Shown: positions 31,435 through 40,353, numbered from the stretch's first letter. The stretch is 40,744 nucleotides of DNA from Candidatus Altimarinota bacterium (GCA_028279865.1 JANQMV010000032.1:1-40744), one strand, 5' to 3'. Program-made: numbers and translations. Notes: generated by a model from the sequence alone, not told the origin.

Positions 31435-32316
31435 CTATTCTTCATATGTCTTTGTAAAAGCGTTTTTTAGAGAGTTAACGCATTCCTCCGAAAAGTCCTG
31501 ACCAAAATCTAAAGTCACAACAGTCTTGTCTGATAATTTAATGCTCAGCTTCGGTGACTCTCCGATAAAGTTAGAATTCCAGCTTGTATGATTTTCTCCT
31601 ACTTCAAAAAAATTTATTTGTTCTAAACACCACTTCTCAGGGGGCATATCCTGATTTCTCAAATCATCTGCACCGCATACAAATCCGTGTTTTTCATGAA
31701 TATGTGTATTTGTTTCTTTAATCCAAGAATGAAGCGTTTCCCCCTTTTTTAATGGAGATGAGCTTATAGTGCTTGTACCGTAAAAATTCTTGGCATCATT
31801 ATCACACTTGATACTGCCAACTACGTCGCCAAATCTGCCTTGTTCTTTCAACGTCAATATGTCAAAACTATCGTTTAATTGATTGATTATTGCTCTTACC
31901 TCTTCTTGTGCTCTTGTTTCAGAATTGATTACCTTTCCATTTACCAGAAATTCATCTTCTCTGATCTCAATGATGAATTCTTTTTCAAGTGGTATACCGC
32001 TCATATAGTGCCCAAATTGTTGTTCTTCTTTACCGGACTCTGTCTCGTAGGTGAGAGTGTATTGTCCATCTGATTCTGAATATGTACACTCGGTTCCAGG
32101 TTTAAGAGTAAAATCAAAAATTAGTTTTTTCTCAGAATGTTTGGGAATTATCTCTACAAAATTTTTCGTACTACAGGTCTCTTCGCTTGTGAGTATCTCT
32201 ACATTTCTCAGCTCAGCATCAGAATTATTTTGAATTTCAAAGCTAACGATACGATCCGAAGCACAGCCAGTGAGTAAGATAATTGGAACGAGGAAGGAAA
32301 GGAGATTTTTTTTCAT
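31435..32316 (-). CDS. Lipoprotein sharing the N-terminal domain of the 8931-10331 protein
   Basis: 293 residues, stop TAG. Lipobox PIILLTGC with lipidated Cys at about 18. Residues 25-135 are homologous to the first domain of the 466-residue lipoprotein (SFEIQNNSDAELRNVEILTS, SDGQYTLTYETESG, HYMSGIPLEKEF). The rest (about 140-293) is a different alpha/beta region with SIKCDNDAKNFYG and WCLEQINFFEVGE. Here the two domains of the larger paralogue are in separate genes, since the Cys-rich half follows as a decayed gene. Function unknown. Confidence 0.68.
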   Translation of the reverse strand: MKKNLLSFLVPIILLTGCASDRIVSFEIQNNSDAELRNVEILTSEETCSTKNFVEIIPKHSEKKLIFDFTLKPGTECTYSESDGQYTLTYETESGKEEQQFGHYMSGIPLEKEFIIEIREDEFLVNGKVINSETRAQEEVRAIINQLNDSFDILTLKEQGRFGDVVGSIKCDNDAKNFYGTSTISSSPLKKGETLHSWIKETNTHIHEKHGFVCGADDLRNQDMPPEKWCLEQINFFEVGENHTSWNSNFIGESPKLSIKLSDKTVVTLDFGQDFSEECVNSLKNAFTKTYEE

Positions 32317-32382
32317 GGTAATTTTGTTATTGGGTATAAGTTTTAAGTTAAGATAACAAGCTTAGTAAAGGCTGTACAATAT

Positions 32383-33300
32383 CTACTCCGTCCCTTTCAA
32401 AATCTCCTCACACGGTTCCCCACACTCGTCAATAAGATCAAAAATAGCGTCGATGGAAGGCTCAATCGTAGAAATCACGCTTCCATCTTTAAAATAAATA
32501 TTCACATCAAGAGCATGGGACTGAAACACCTCCTTTACTTCCCCCGAGTTGATAATTTCTTTGATCTCCTCCCAAGGATATTCTCGGTATTGCGGAAAAT
32601 CTGTGTAATCACGAAAATCATAACATCCAGCGACACACTGATTTTTTAAGCATTTAAGTTCATGCGGACACATGGAACGCATAGCGTATTCGCTTGGTAA
32701 CATGCCACAATCTTCAAGTTGTTCGCAAGTTTGTTCTATCGTTCCGGAAACTTTAAATGTTGCCTGTATGCCGAAATGGTCTTCTGCTCTTTCGACATTG
32801 ATGGCGTGTAAGGAGATAGTGTCATTATCACGATCAGAGAATTTATTGTAAGCCTCAGGAGTAAAATTTTCTTGTACATCCTTGGCGTGGAAACTACCAT
32901 CTTGCGGTTGCCAAAGACTGAAACTATTCCCTTCTTTGGTAAGCTGACGGGAGTACTAACTCCTCCGCCTTACGCCAAGTAAGGAGATCTTTTTTCGATG
33001 CTACATTGCTCCTTACATTCTTTTCGTTCTGGATCCTTGGATAAAAAACAGGTCTCTCGTGAAGGACTGTCAGGGCAGATAGTTTGTTCGTTCTGCACAT
33101 AAAACTCCTGGCAAGAAACCCGTGCATACTCGGTGTTTTCTTCTTGTCCTAAGGACTCGTAAGAACAAAAATTAACTCTGTTGGACTCATTTGTCCAAGC
33201 GAAACGTTCTTCCAGAAATTTTACAACTGCGCAATCCAGTCCGTATGTTTCATCCAGATTACAATTTGCGAGGTTTTTTATGGAAGAAACTCCTTTAAGC
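32383..33300 (-). pseudogene. Decayed Cys-rich domain gene, paralogue of 8931-10331
   Basis: Reading the minus strand, GVSSIKNLANCN ... YGLDCAVVKFLEERFAWT ... SPYLA matches the Cys-rich domain of the 466-residue lipoprotein, up to an in-frame TAA at 32970-32972 (the paralogue has PYLVTGGG). Homology resumes as GGGVSTPV, then a one-base deletion near 32955 shifts the frame, and the remainder (LTKEGNSFSLWQP ... CPHELKCLKNQCVAGCYDF) is open to TAG. Its 5' end meets the end of the next lipoprotein gene at an A9 run (33323-33331); eight As would join the two frames. Three lesions point to true decay rather than one read error. Confidence 0.75.
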
Positions 33301-34170
33301 GGTTCTGTCAAATGTTTCTGTGTTTTTTTTTGTTTCAAACAATACACACTTTTCAAGTACTTGCTTTTTACCTTGCTCATCAATATAAAAAGTACATGCT
33401 TTTTGCTCGGTCAAAGTATTTTCGACAAAATCATAATCATAATACACATCAGCCAAACAAATTGCCGCATCTGAAAATTGCCCGGGGCTATCACAATATT
33501 CTTTATTGGCTTCTTTTTTTAGCAACTTTGAGCCGAGTATTTCAGACTCTCTGCCGTGCAGGCTTGTTCCGGCAATAACTCTATTTAAAAATTTGATAGG
33601 GATTATTGAGCCATTTCTTTTTTGAAAGCCTTCCTGGGAAAATTCTGAATCTCTAATAGCTCTTAAAAATGGTTCTAATTTGCTGTCTCGGTAATACATC
33701 ATACGAAATGGCCATTCTATGGTAGGTGCCAGCAGATGAGCTTCTTCTACTACTTCTTTCTCTCTGTCGTAACGGTATATTTTTGGGTGTCCTTTTCCGA
33801 CACTGCCAATAAATATAAGCTTGGTTTCATCATCTGAAATACAATATTCTTCTATTTCAAAAAATTCTCCATGATAATTTCCCTCTTTTGAATCAACCAA
33901 TTTTAGTGTTTTTTCTGTAAAATATTTTTCTTCAAGCTCTAAAGCAATTTTAGGGCGATGCTCTTCGGGTTGTTCACATTTTTTAAATACAATATCCTCA
34001 CTCCATTTGATTTTCTTAAACTGTATAGGTGTTGACAGGTTTTCCTCCTCTGAGGAGACCTCTTTTATAAAATTATTTTGTTCCGCTTGGTTTTTTTGAA
34101 AATCTGGCGTCAAAGAACAGCCTGATAAAATTAAAATTAATCCTATAATGCTGATGAGAGATTGTTTCAT
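33295..34170 (-). CDS. Lipoprotein, possibly truncated by a homopolymer frameshift
   Basis: 291 residues, stop TAA. Lipobox LILILSGC. The middle has FKKCEQPEEHRPKIALELEE, EYCISDDETKLIFIGSVGKG, which suggests beta strands, and SPGQFSDAAICLADVYYDYD. The end (ACTFYIDEQGKKQVLEKC then LFETKKNTETFDRTA) crosses an A9 run. Removing one A would carry the frame into the decayed Cys-rich region, giving a fused protein of about 590 residues. The original gene was therefore probably longer. Family unknown. Confidence 0.6.
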   Translation of the reverse strand: MKQSLISIIGLILILSGCSLTPDFQKNQAEQNNFIKEVSSEEENLSTPIQFKKIKWSEDIVFKKCEQPEEHRPKIALELEEKYFTEKTLKLVDSKEGNYHGEFFEIEEYCISDDETKLIFIGSVGKGHPKIYRYDREKEVVEEAHLLAPTIEWPFRMMYYRDSKLEPFLRAIRDSEFSQEGFQKRNGSIIPIKFLNRVIAGTSLHGRESEILGSKLLKKEANKEYCDSPGQFSDAAICLADVYYDYDFVENTLTEQKACTFYIDEQGKKQVLEKCVLFETKKNTETFDRTA

Positions 34171-34176
34171 GAAAAA

Positions 34177-35433
34177 TTAATCAAGGGAGTCTGAAAATCG
34201 TACACTTTCAACAATTTGTAGTTCTTTTTCACTTTGTGATGAAGGACACAGGGAGACCATTACCACTCCGGTAGTATTTTTTGAGACTTCATGTAAATAA
34301 ATATAGGTTGAACAATTATTTTTTGAATTCGGCAAAATTTGTTTTTCAACGCTTAGTCCATGTAAAGTTATGCTTTCTGTTTTAGAGTTTTCCGGATCAA
34401 TATTAAGCCCATAGTATAAATCCTGATTTTTTTTAAGCTCTTTTAGTGGTTGTGCATATTTTAAAACCTTAATAATAGGTGAATCAAGTCCGTCTTCATA
34501 AAGAGCAAATAATAATTTTTCATTTTCAAATAATTTCTTATGCCAAGTTTCACCCGGTTCTTTTCTTGTCAGGATATTAAACCCTGTTTTTGGATAAATG
34601 AAAGAAATATCTTCTTGACCATGAAAGTGTTCGAAATTTTCATTATTATCATTCAGCCTTGTTAAATTAGCACCTTTCTCTTCCTCATTATTTTTCAGAT
34701 CATTCAGATAAAAAACCTGTCCATCGTCGCCAATAATTTGACTTCCGTCTTCAGAAAATCGAGCCATCATCATTTCACAACCATCATTTTCGGTGCAGTT
34801 ATCCATTTGCATAATTTCCTGTTCGTTGAAATACACTTTTATTGGATCAGAGTCTTGCGTATAAAGAATATCTCCTTTATCGCTCATATCCATGTAATGG
34901 CTTTTTGCTATTTCTTTTCCATTTTTTACGATCGTAACGGTCCCATCAATCGATTGTTTAAAATAAGCCAAGTTATCATTTTTCAAATAAAATATCTGTC
35001 CTGCTGCTGGAGCGTAGTAGATATTATCAATATATTGGCCATTCTTGATCAATCCCATGTAATTATCAACAAATCCAAACGATTCTCCGGAAACCTGAAG
35101 GCTTCTTTGATATACAGGACCATAATTAATATCGTTCAAAAACAAACCAATTTCACCTGTTTCTTTGCCATCTTTTGTTAAATTTGCATATTCATAATAA
35201 AATGAATTAATTGTATTTGGTTTTATGATTTCTCCTTTCTCAAAACTAACATTTTCAACAAAAGTCTTACCGTCAGCAATACATTTTTTTTCTGGATAAA
35301 CGCCTGAGACAGTGTAGCCTTGATTGTGGCACTCTTCAAAACTGGAAATTTGCGAAACATTTTTGGAATTGTCTTGCTGGAAACATCCGGAAAAAGATGT
35401 TGTTAAAATTAATAGTAATATAGCTTTTTTCAT
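34177..35433 (-). CDS. Lipoprotein with CxxxG...YPxxC motif, unknown function
   Basis: 418 residues, stop TAA. Lipobox TTSFSGC. Soon after comes SFEECHNQGYTVSGVYPEKK-C-IADGKTF, the short Cys-bracketed module found near the N terminus of many bacterial lipoproteins. The remainder is beta-rich with repeated hydrophobic-strand/turn units (IFYLKNDNLAYFKQ, GDILYTQDSDPIKVYF, QVFYLNDLKNN), consistent with a propeller, which is inference. It lies 6 bases upstream of the next lipoprotein, so the two are almost certainly co-transcribed. Confidence 0.65.
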   Translation of the reverse strand: MKKAILLLILTTSFSGCFQQDNSKNVSQISSFEECHNQGYTVSGVYPEKKCIADGKTFVENVSFEKGEIIKPNTINSFYYEYANLTKDGKETGEIGLFLNDINYGPVYQRSLQVSGESFGFVDNYMGLIKNGQYIDNIYYAPAAGQIFYLKNDNLAYFKQSIDGTVTIVKNGKEIAKSHYMDMSDKGDILYTQDSDPIKVYFNEQEIMQMDNCTENDGCEMMMARFSEDGSQIIGDDGQVFYLNDLKNNEEEKGANLTRLNDNNENFEHFHGQEDISFIYPKTGFNILTRKEPGETWHKKLFENEKLLFALYEDGLDSPIIKVLKYAQPLKELKKNQDLYYGLNIDPENSKTESITLHGLSVEKQILPNSKNNCSTYIYLHEVSKNTTGVVMVSLCPSSQSEKELQIVESVRFSDSLD

Positions 35434-35470
35434 AAAAACAATAATTTATAAGATATAGTAATAAGAAATT

Positions 35471-36088
35471 TTATTTTTTCCCCCACGCTTTTGCTACCGT
35501 AGGATTTTCTTTGAAAAACTTGTCCCTTTCTTTTTCGGGAACGGCATTAAACGTACAAGCAAAATTAATACACTGGTTACAGAGGCAGCTTCTCAAAGTT
35601 GCGAAAAAGCTAATTACAGTCAAAAGATGGATAACGAAAAAAGACCATTGCTTAGCTAAAAACAGAAAAGGAGAAGGGTAGAGAAACACAATCGCCATAC
35701 ACGTCACGAAAACAATAGTTTCTATTTTACTCATGGGACCTGGACGATATTTCCAAATTTTTGGCGCACCATAATTCGCCCAACATTTTAAATTTTTCAA
35801 ACTTGGCTCTGCATAGTGAGGACAATGAGAACACATGACCCTGATTTCAATAAAACCAAAAAAAGCAATTATGATCCCTAACCAAATTGCCAGCACTTTC
35901 CACTCATAAAGACCATGGTGCAAGCCTAAAAAACCAACAATAAAAGGAGGTAGACCAATAGACAAAAAATGTAACAGCTGCTTGAGAGAAAAGTGGCAGG
36001 TGATAGCCCCGGGAACCTGACAGTCAGTGCAACTTTTTTGCTTACAGGTATGGAGCGGTTGTTTGGGGTCAAGAAACATTTTAGACAT
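35471..36088 (-). CDS. Cys-rich four-helix membrane protein, unknown function
   Basis: 205 residues, stop TAA. Cys clusters lie on both ends: CKQKSCTDCQVPGAITC at the N terminus, MCSHCPHYAEP and CWANYGAPKIWKYRPGPMS in the middle loop, and CLCNQCINFAC near the C terminus. Between them are about four membrane helices (FLSIGLPPFIVGFLGL, VLAIWLGIIIAFFGFI, IVFVTCMAIVFLYP, FFVIHLLTVISFF). The pattern suits a metal- or redox-active integral membrane protein. I recall similar uncharacterised proteins in anaerobes but no named family. It is transcribed behind the TetR gene with an 18-base gap. Confidence 0.65.
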   Translation of the reverse strand: MSKMFLDPKQPLHTCKQKSCTDCQVPGAITCHFSLKQLLHFLSIGLPPFIVGFLGLHHGLYEWKVLAIWLGIIIAFFGFIEIRVMCSHCPHYAEPSLKNLKCWANYGAPKIWKYRPGPMSKIETIVFVTCMAIVFLYPSPFLFLAKQWSFFVIHLLTVISFFATLRSCLCNQCINFACTFNAVPEKERDKFFKENPTVAKAWGKK

Positions 36089-36106
36089 AGTTTTTTTATT
36101 AAAAAA

Positions 36107-36736
36107 TTAAATATACACGTATTTTTTTTTGACTTCTTGAATAATTTTTTTGCTTTTGAGAGTATCTTCCCATTTATGATGAGACAAAATTCCATCAACA
36201 AAGATTTTTAAAAGAGATTCTGTTTTTTCCCACAGCTTTTTTGTGCTTTTTTCTTGAAAAATTAAAAAAACCTGCGAAGCATAAATTTCTGCAATTTCTC
36301 TAAAAGAAATATCTTTTCTGATTTCTTCAGAGTTTCTTGTGAATAAAATTTTCAAAAGTTCAACATTTTTCTGAATTATTAATTCAAAATTAACACTCTC
36401 TGAAAAATAATTTGGATTTTTTAGAATAATTTCACGCAGAATTTTTCTATTCTGAAAATAAGCGACTCCAACCACAGAATCAACATACAAACGAACCCTT
36501 AACTCCTTTTCCTTAAGGAGAGATTCAACTGGTGTAATAATTTCTTCTTGATAATAATTTTCAATTATCCGACGATAAAGCTCATCTTTATTTTTGAAAT
36601 AAAGATAAAAAGTCCCCTTGGCAACACCGGCTTTTTTGACAATTTCATCAACGCTAACTTTACGATAGCCGTATTTTTCGAAGAGTTTTTCGGCAGAACG
36701 GAATAAAACTTTTTGTTTGTCTTTTGTTTTGGACAT
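36107..36736 (-). CDS. TetR-family transcriptional regulator
   Basis: 209 residues, stop TAA. N-terminal helix-turn-helix typical of TetR: KVLFRSAEKLFEKYGYRKVS, VDEIVKKAGVAKGTFYLYF, KNKDELYRRII. The rest is a helical ligand/dimer domain. It is divergent from the FAD reductase gene, with an inverted repeat between them, and upstream of the Cys-rich membrane gene, so it probably controls one or both. Ligand unknown. Confidence 0.9.
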   Translation of the reverse strand: MSKTKDKQKVLFRSAEKLFEKYGYRKVSVDEIVKKAGVAKGTFYLYFKNKDELYRRIIENYYQEEIITPVESLLKEKELRVRLYVDSVVGVAYFQNRKILREIILKNPNYFSESVNFELIIQKNVELLKILFTRNSEEIRKDISFREIAEIYASQVFLIFQEKSTKKLWEKTESLLKIFVDGILSHHKWEDTLKSKKIIQEVKKKYVYI

Positions 36737-36737
36737 T

Positions 36738-36783
36738 TTTAGTAAATTAGCAAAAAAATGACTAAATACTCTTTTTCAGTCAT
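36738..36783. promoter_or_regulatory. Candidate TetR operator in the divergent spacer
   Basis: ATGACT (36758-36763) and AGTCAT (36778-36783) form a perfect inverted repeat with 14 bases between. An overlapping TTTAGT/ACTAAA pair begins at 36738. Both lie directly upstream of the TetR start. TGAC/GTCA half-sites are common in TetR operators. Confidence 0.4.
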
Positions 36784-36916
36784 ATTGTATATAAATAAAA
36801 ATTAAAAAGCAAATTTTTTTACAAAAATTTCGAAACATTTTAAAAAAAATCAGGATATTTGCTTTTTTCATATCAAAATGAAATAATTTTCAAGCTTTTT
36901 TTATTATGCCTAAAAA

Positions 36917-38449
36917 ATGAAATATGATTATGATGCGATTGTCATAGGGTCTGGCTCTGCCGGTTTGACCTCTTCGATTGGGCTTACCAAAGTTGGCAAA
37001 CAAGTTTTATTGATTGAAAAAGGTTATGTCGGAGGAGAGTGCACAAACAGTGGATGTGTCCCTTCCAAATCATTCATTCATTTGGCGCGTGAATATTTTG
37101 AGGCAAAGAAAATCTCAGGTGAAACAAAAAAGCTGACAGAATTTAAAAATAAGATTCTGTCAAAAGTCAGAGAAAAAATTCTGGAAATTCGAGAAGAAGA
37201 CGAAGAAGCTTTAAAAGCTGTCGGAATAAAAACGGTCAAAGGTTCAGGTAAATTCAAAAACAAAAATACAATTGAAGTTGAAGGTGAGAAATATTCAGCT
37301 AAAAACATTATCATTGCGACAGGTTCTTCACCGGTATTGATTCCCATTAAAGGGCTCAATGATACCTCGTCTTCCAAGCAGCTAAAGCAGTCTGTCCACA
37401 ACAAAAATAAACAACATGCTTTAGCTTGTTGTGATGAGTCAATCCTTACCAACGAAAACATCTTTGAGCTCAAAGAAATTCCTCAAGACTTGTTAATTTA
37501 CGGAGGTGGACCAATCGCCTGTGAAATGGCACAAGCCTTCGCACATCTTGGTACAAATATTTCCATTGTCATTCGGGGAAAACATATTTTATCTCGTGAT
37601 GAAGCCGAAGTAATTCAAGAAACTGAAAAAAACTTTCAAGAGCTTGGTATTAAAATTTTTAATCATGCCACAATCGCAAGTTGTAAAAATAAAATAGCCC
37701 AAATCAAGTCTCTGAATTCGGAAAAAATAGATGAAATAAGATATGATTATTTGCTAATGGGCTTAGGTCGCACGCCAAATTTAGCTGGATTAAATTTGGA
37801 AGCTGCCAAGGTGGAATATACAAAAAAAGGAATTACTGTGGACAAACATTATCGTACAAGCCAAAAAAACATCTTTGCGATCGGAGATGTCTCTTCCAAG
37901 GCAAAATTCACCCATGTAGCTGATGATCAAGGTCGCCATATTGTCAAAAAAATACTCCTTCCTTGGTCAAGAACAGAGCGTAAACAAATCCCTCGCGTGA
38001 CTTATTTGGATGAAGAAGTTGCAGCGGTGGGTTTAACTTGGCAAGAGTGTCTGGATAAATATAATGAAGATAAAATTGTGAAGTTATCCATTCCTTGGAA
38101 ATCGGCAGATCGCGCCAAAACCGATGAAGAAAAATACGGACTTGCTATGGTTTTTGCAAAAAGGATTAGCGGAAAAATTCTGGGTGCAAGTTTTACAGGA
38201 AATCAAGCCGGTGAAATAATCAATTTTTTTACACTCGCAATTGAAAACAAAACAAGCCTTTGGAAAGTTAACAAAATCATCTTCCCTTACCCTGTCAGGG
38301 GTTTGTTAATCAAAAAACTTTCCGATCAGTTTATCGCTTTTACTGTTGCGAATTTGAAAGGTGATTTGTGGAATCTGGCAAAAAGTTCTATTTATAAAAT
38401 TATTGCAATTATTACTGCGATTGTTCTGCTTGCTTATTATGTCTTCTAG
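36917..38449 (+). CDS. Membrane-anchored FAD-dependent disulfide oxidoreductase (MerA/Lpd-like)
   Basis: 510 residues, stop TAG. FAD-binding GSGSAGLTSSIGL at 11-23, redox pair GGECTNSGCVPSK with Cys42 and Cys47, NAD-binding IYGGGPIACEMAQAF near 195, and second FAD contact IFAIGDVSS near 315. The usual C-terminal HPT dimer motif is replaced by IFPYPVRGLLIKK, and an extra segment (SSSKQLKQSVHNKNKQHAL) precedes the NAD domain. A final hydrophobic helix (IIAIITAIVLLAYYVF) should anchor it in the membrane. It is followed by a TVP38/TMEM64 gene, a pairing seen in many bacteria. Electron acceptor unknown; mercury reduction is not implied. Confidence 0.9.
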   Translation: MKYDYDAIVIGSGSAGLTSSIGLTKVGKQVLLIEKGYVGGECTNSGCVPSKSFIHLAREYFEAKKISGETKKLTEFKNKILSKVREKILEIREEDEEALKAVGIKTVKGSGKFKNKNTIEVEGEKYSAKNIIIATGSSPVLIPIKGLNDTSSSKQLKQSVHNKNKQHALACCDESILTNENIFELKEIPQDLLIYGGGPIACEMAQAFAHLGTNISIVIRGKHILSRDEAEVIQETEKNFQELGIKIFNHATIASCKNKIAQIKSLNSEKIDEIRYDYLLMGLGRTPNLAGLNLEAAKVEYTKKGITVDKHYRTSQKNIFAIGDVSSKAKFTHVADDQGRHIVKKILLPWSRTERKQIPRVTYLDEEVAAVGLTWQECLDKYNEDKIVKLSIPWKSADRAKTDEEKYGLAMVFAKRISGKILGASFTGNQAGEIINFFTLAIENKTSLWKVNKIIFPYPVRGLLIKKLSDQFIAFTVANLKGDLWNLAKSSIYKIIAIITAIVLLAYYVF

Positions 38450-38548
38450 ATGCAGCTTTTTAAAGTTGGCTTAATCGTATATTCAAGGTTCAGTAGCCTT
38501 AACAGAATTATTGAACTAATATAGTTATTATATTTTTAACTAAAAATC

Positions 38549-38685
38549 GTCATTCTGAGCGAAATATAATCCGAAAACTTTCGGAGTTACGTAGACGAAG
38601 GATCTAGTACTACTTTTACTTCACCTAAACAAAATTATTTAATTCTACTTTGCTTGGTGAAATTATCCGCTCAGAATAACGGTCT
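38549..38685. repeat. MITE-like inverted repeat element
   Basis: Starts cgtcattctgagcg and ends cgctcagaataacg, with nested pairs ccgaaaactttcgg and ttcacc/ggtgaa inside. This is the largest member of the dispersed GTCATTCTGAG repeat family here and lies between two plus-strand genes. There is no coding capacity. Confidence 0.65.
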
Positions 38686-38709
38686 GTATTCACTACTTTA
38701 ATCAACTCC

Positions 38710-39321
38710 ATGCAAAAAAAACTACTTTTCACTCTCTGGATATTGGTCATCATTTTCTTCGGAACATATTTTTATAAGCAGGGTATTACCTTGGAAACCA
38801 CGAAAGAATTCATTACCAAATTTGGAGTACTGTCAATTCTGGTTTATATCCTTGCCTATACAATTCGTCCGCTTATTTTCTTTCCCAGCTCTATTATGAC
38901 ACCGCTTGCGGCTGTTTTGTTCGGACCATTTTTGGGTTGGGTGGCAGCTTATGTCGGTGCGGTTTTTTCAGCTGTTTTTGCTTTTTTGCTGGGACGTTAT
39001 TTTGGGAGAGATTTTGTCAAAAATAAGTCAGGAAAATTCTTGAAAAAATATGACCGTAAACTTTCGGAGAAAGGTTTTGAAACCGTTGTTTTTTTAAGGT
39101 TAGTTCCGCTTTTTCCTTTTGACTTTGTAAACTATTCTTGTGGTTTGTCAGGGATAAAGTATCGGGATTATTTCTTTGCCACAGCACTGGGAATTATCCC
39201 CGGGCTGACAGCTTATGTATTTCTCGGAGCATCTTTTGCTGCAAATCCCCTTTTTATCATTCCGACAGTTTTACTTTTTGGGCTTTTGACTTATTTAGGG
39301 AAGAAACTTCAAAAAAACTAA
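38710..39321 (+). CDS. TVP38/TMEM64-family membrane protein
   Basis: 203 residues, stop TAA. N-terminal helix, then ILVYILAYTIRPLIFFPSSI, the conserved FGPFLGWVAAYVGAVFSAVF with FLLGRYFGRDF, and FLRLVPLFPFDFVNYSCGL, with the last helices IIPGLTAYVFLGASF and FIIPTVLLFGLLTYLG. The R-L-x-P-x-x-P-F-x-x-x-N-Y block is the family hallmark. Related DedA/VTT proteins are lipid scramblases or flippases. It probably works with the FAD reductase before it; that is inference from recurrent pairing. Confidence 0.92.
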   Translation: MQKKLLFTLWILVIIFFGTYFYKQGITLETTKEFITKFGVLSILVYILAYTIRPLIFFPSSIMTPLAAVLFGPFLGWVAAYVGAVFSAVFAFLLGRYFGRDFVKNKSGKFLKKYDRKLSEKGFETVVFLRLVPLFPFDFVNYSCGLSGIKYRDYFFATALGIIPGLTAYVFLGASFAANPLFIIPTVLLFGLLTYLGKKLQKN

Positions 39322-39330
39322 AAGTTTAAA

Positions 39331-40353
39331 CTATTCAAAAAACGCAGGATAAACAAATCCAAAAACTGAACTATATGGAATTTCCGTTTCTCCGTCAAAA
39401 AACCTCGGAGAATCAAGCTCTAAGTCCCATTGAACCATAATTTCTCTCTCTCCAAAGGTGAAAGTTTCCCCATCCATTTCCTTTAAATTCTTAAATGTTT
39501 GATGATAAGAGATGCCACTAAAGTGATCAAGCGGCGTCTTGTCATCCGCTTCCCACAGATAAGCTTCAATTTCTTTAGGGTGAACTTCTAGTTTCGCTTG
39601 GTTTCTGGCAGGAAAAATTAAGTCGTCATTTGTATAATAAGTTCCGTAAGGATAGCGAAAATAATCACGACTGTGTCCTGTTTCTTCAGACAATATTTTT
39701 GTCTCCGGGTATTTTTTTACCCAAGCTCCAAGGGTTGTTTTATGCGCCGGGACTCTTTCCAGAGAAGCATGCACATGTTCTCCAGCAACACCAATTCCCC
39801 AAGGCTGACTCCAGAGAGTATCTGTCAAGCGATCATACATTACCAAACAGCTCTGATATAGTTTTCCCGAAACACCAAAGGTTGTTTCACTGCCGCTTAC
39901 TTCCCGAATAAAAACAGGAATCGTATCACACAAAGGACACAAGGTTACGCTGATCGGGGTGTCCCCTATTTTATCATTTACAATTTCGTGCCAATTTAAA
40001 ATTCCATAAGGATATGCTCTCGCCTCATCATTTAAATAAACTCCCACGACAATTTCTTCATCTGAAAAATTCGTCTCTGCTGCCGAAACAAATTGCGGAT
40101 TATCAATTGAAGGAATGCCGTCCTTGGGAGGTCCGCCCGAAAGTAGTTCATCTAAATTAATGCGAGGCTCTTTTGCTACATTTTTAACATCTTTTAAATC
40201 CTGATCATACTTTTCCAGAAGTGGATTATTTTGAACGGTGAAAAACCCCCAGTATCTTGTCAAAGATAATTTGGTATCGTCCCATCCTTTGAGTAAGACA
40301 AATATGCTAAAAAATAAAGCCAAAGCTCCAATTGTAATTAAAAATTTCTTCAT
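39331..40353 (-). CDS. DUF3179-family exported protein
   Basis: 340 residues, stop TAG. N-terminal signal/anchor FLITIGALALFFSIFVLL. The DUF3179 blocks are present: GGPPKDGIPSIDNPQFVSA, ARAYPYGILNWHEIVND, VTLCPLCDTIPVF, FGVSGKLYQSCLVMYDR, LWSQPWGIGVAG, LGAWVKKYPETKIL. Cysteines in CPLC are conserved and may bind a metal or act in redox chemistry; function is not established. Convergent with the TVP38 gene, with only 9 bases between. Confidence 0.9.
   Translation of the reverse strand: MKKFLITIGALALFFSIFVLLKGWDDTKLSLTRYWGFFTVQNNPLLEKYDQDLKDVKNVAKEPRINLDELLSGGPPKDGIPSIDNPQFVSAAETNFSDEEIVVGVYLNDEARAYPYGILNWHEIVNDKIGDTPISVTLCPLCDTIPVFIREVSGSETTFGVSGKLYQSCLVMYDRLTDTLWSQPWGIGVAGEHVHASLERVPAHKTTLGAWVKKYPETKILSEETGHSRDYFRYPYGTYYTNDDLIFPARNQAKLEVHPKEIEAYLWEADDKTPLDHFSGISYHQTFKNLKEMDGETFTFGEREIMVQWDLELDSPRFFDGETEIPYSSVFGFVYPAFFE

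Noticed and set aside
32383-33300. Two intact small genes (137 and 106 residues)
   Set aside because: Alignment to the 8931-10331 paralogue shows they are consecutive parts of one domain interrupted by a TAA and a one-base deletion.
34738-35181. Plus-strand reading frame of 147 residues
   Set aside because: Antisense to the lipoprotein gene at 34177-35433, which has a lipobox and a known Cys motif.
36917-38449. Mercuric reductase
   Set aside because: The CxxxxC and FAD/NAD motifs are shared by the whole disulfide reductase family; no N-terminal HMA domain, no C-terminal vicinal Cys pair and no mer genes nearby.
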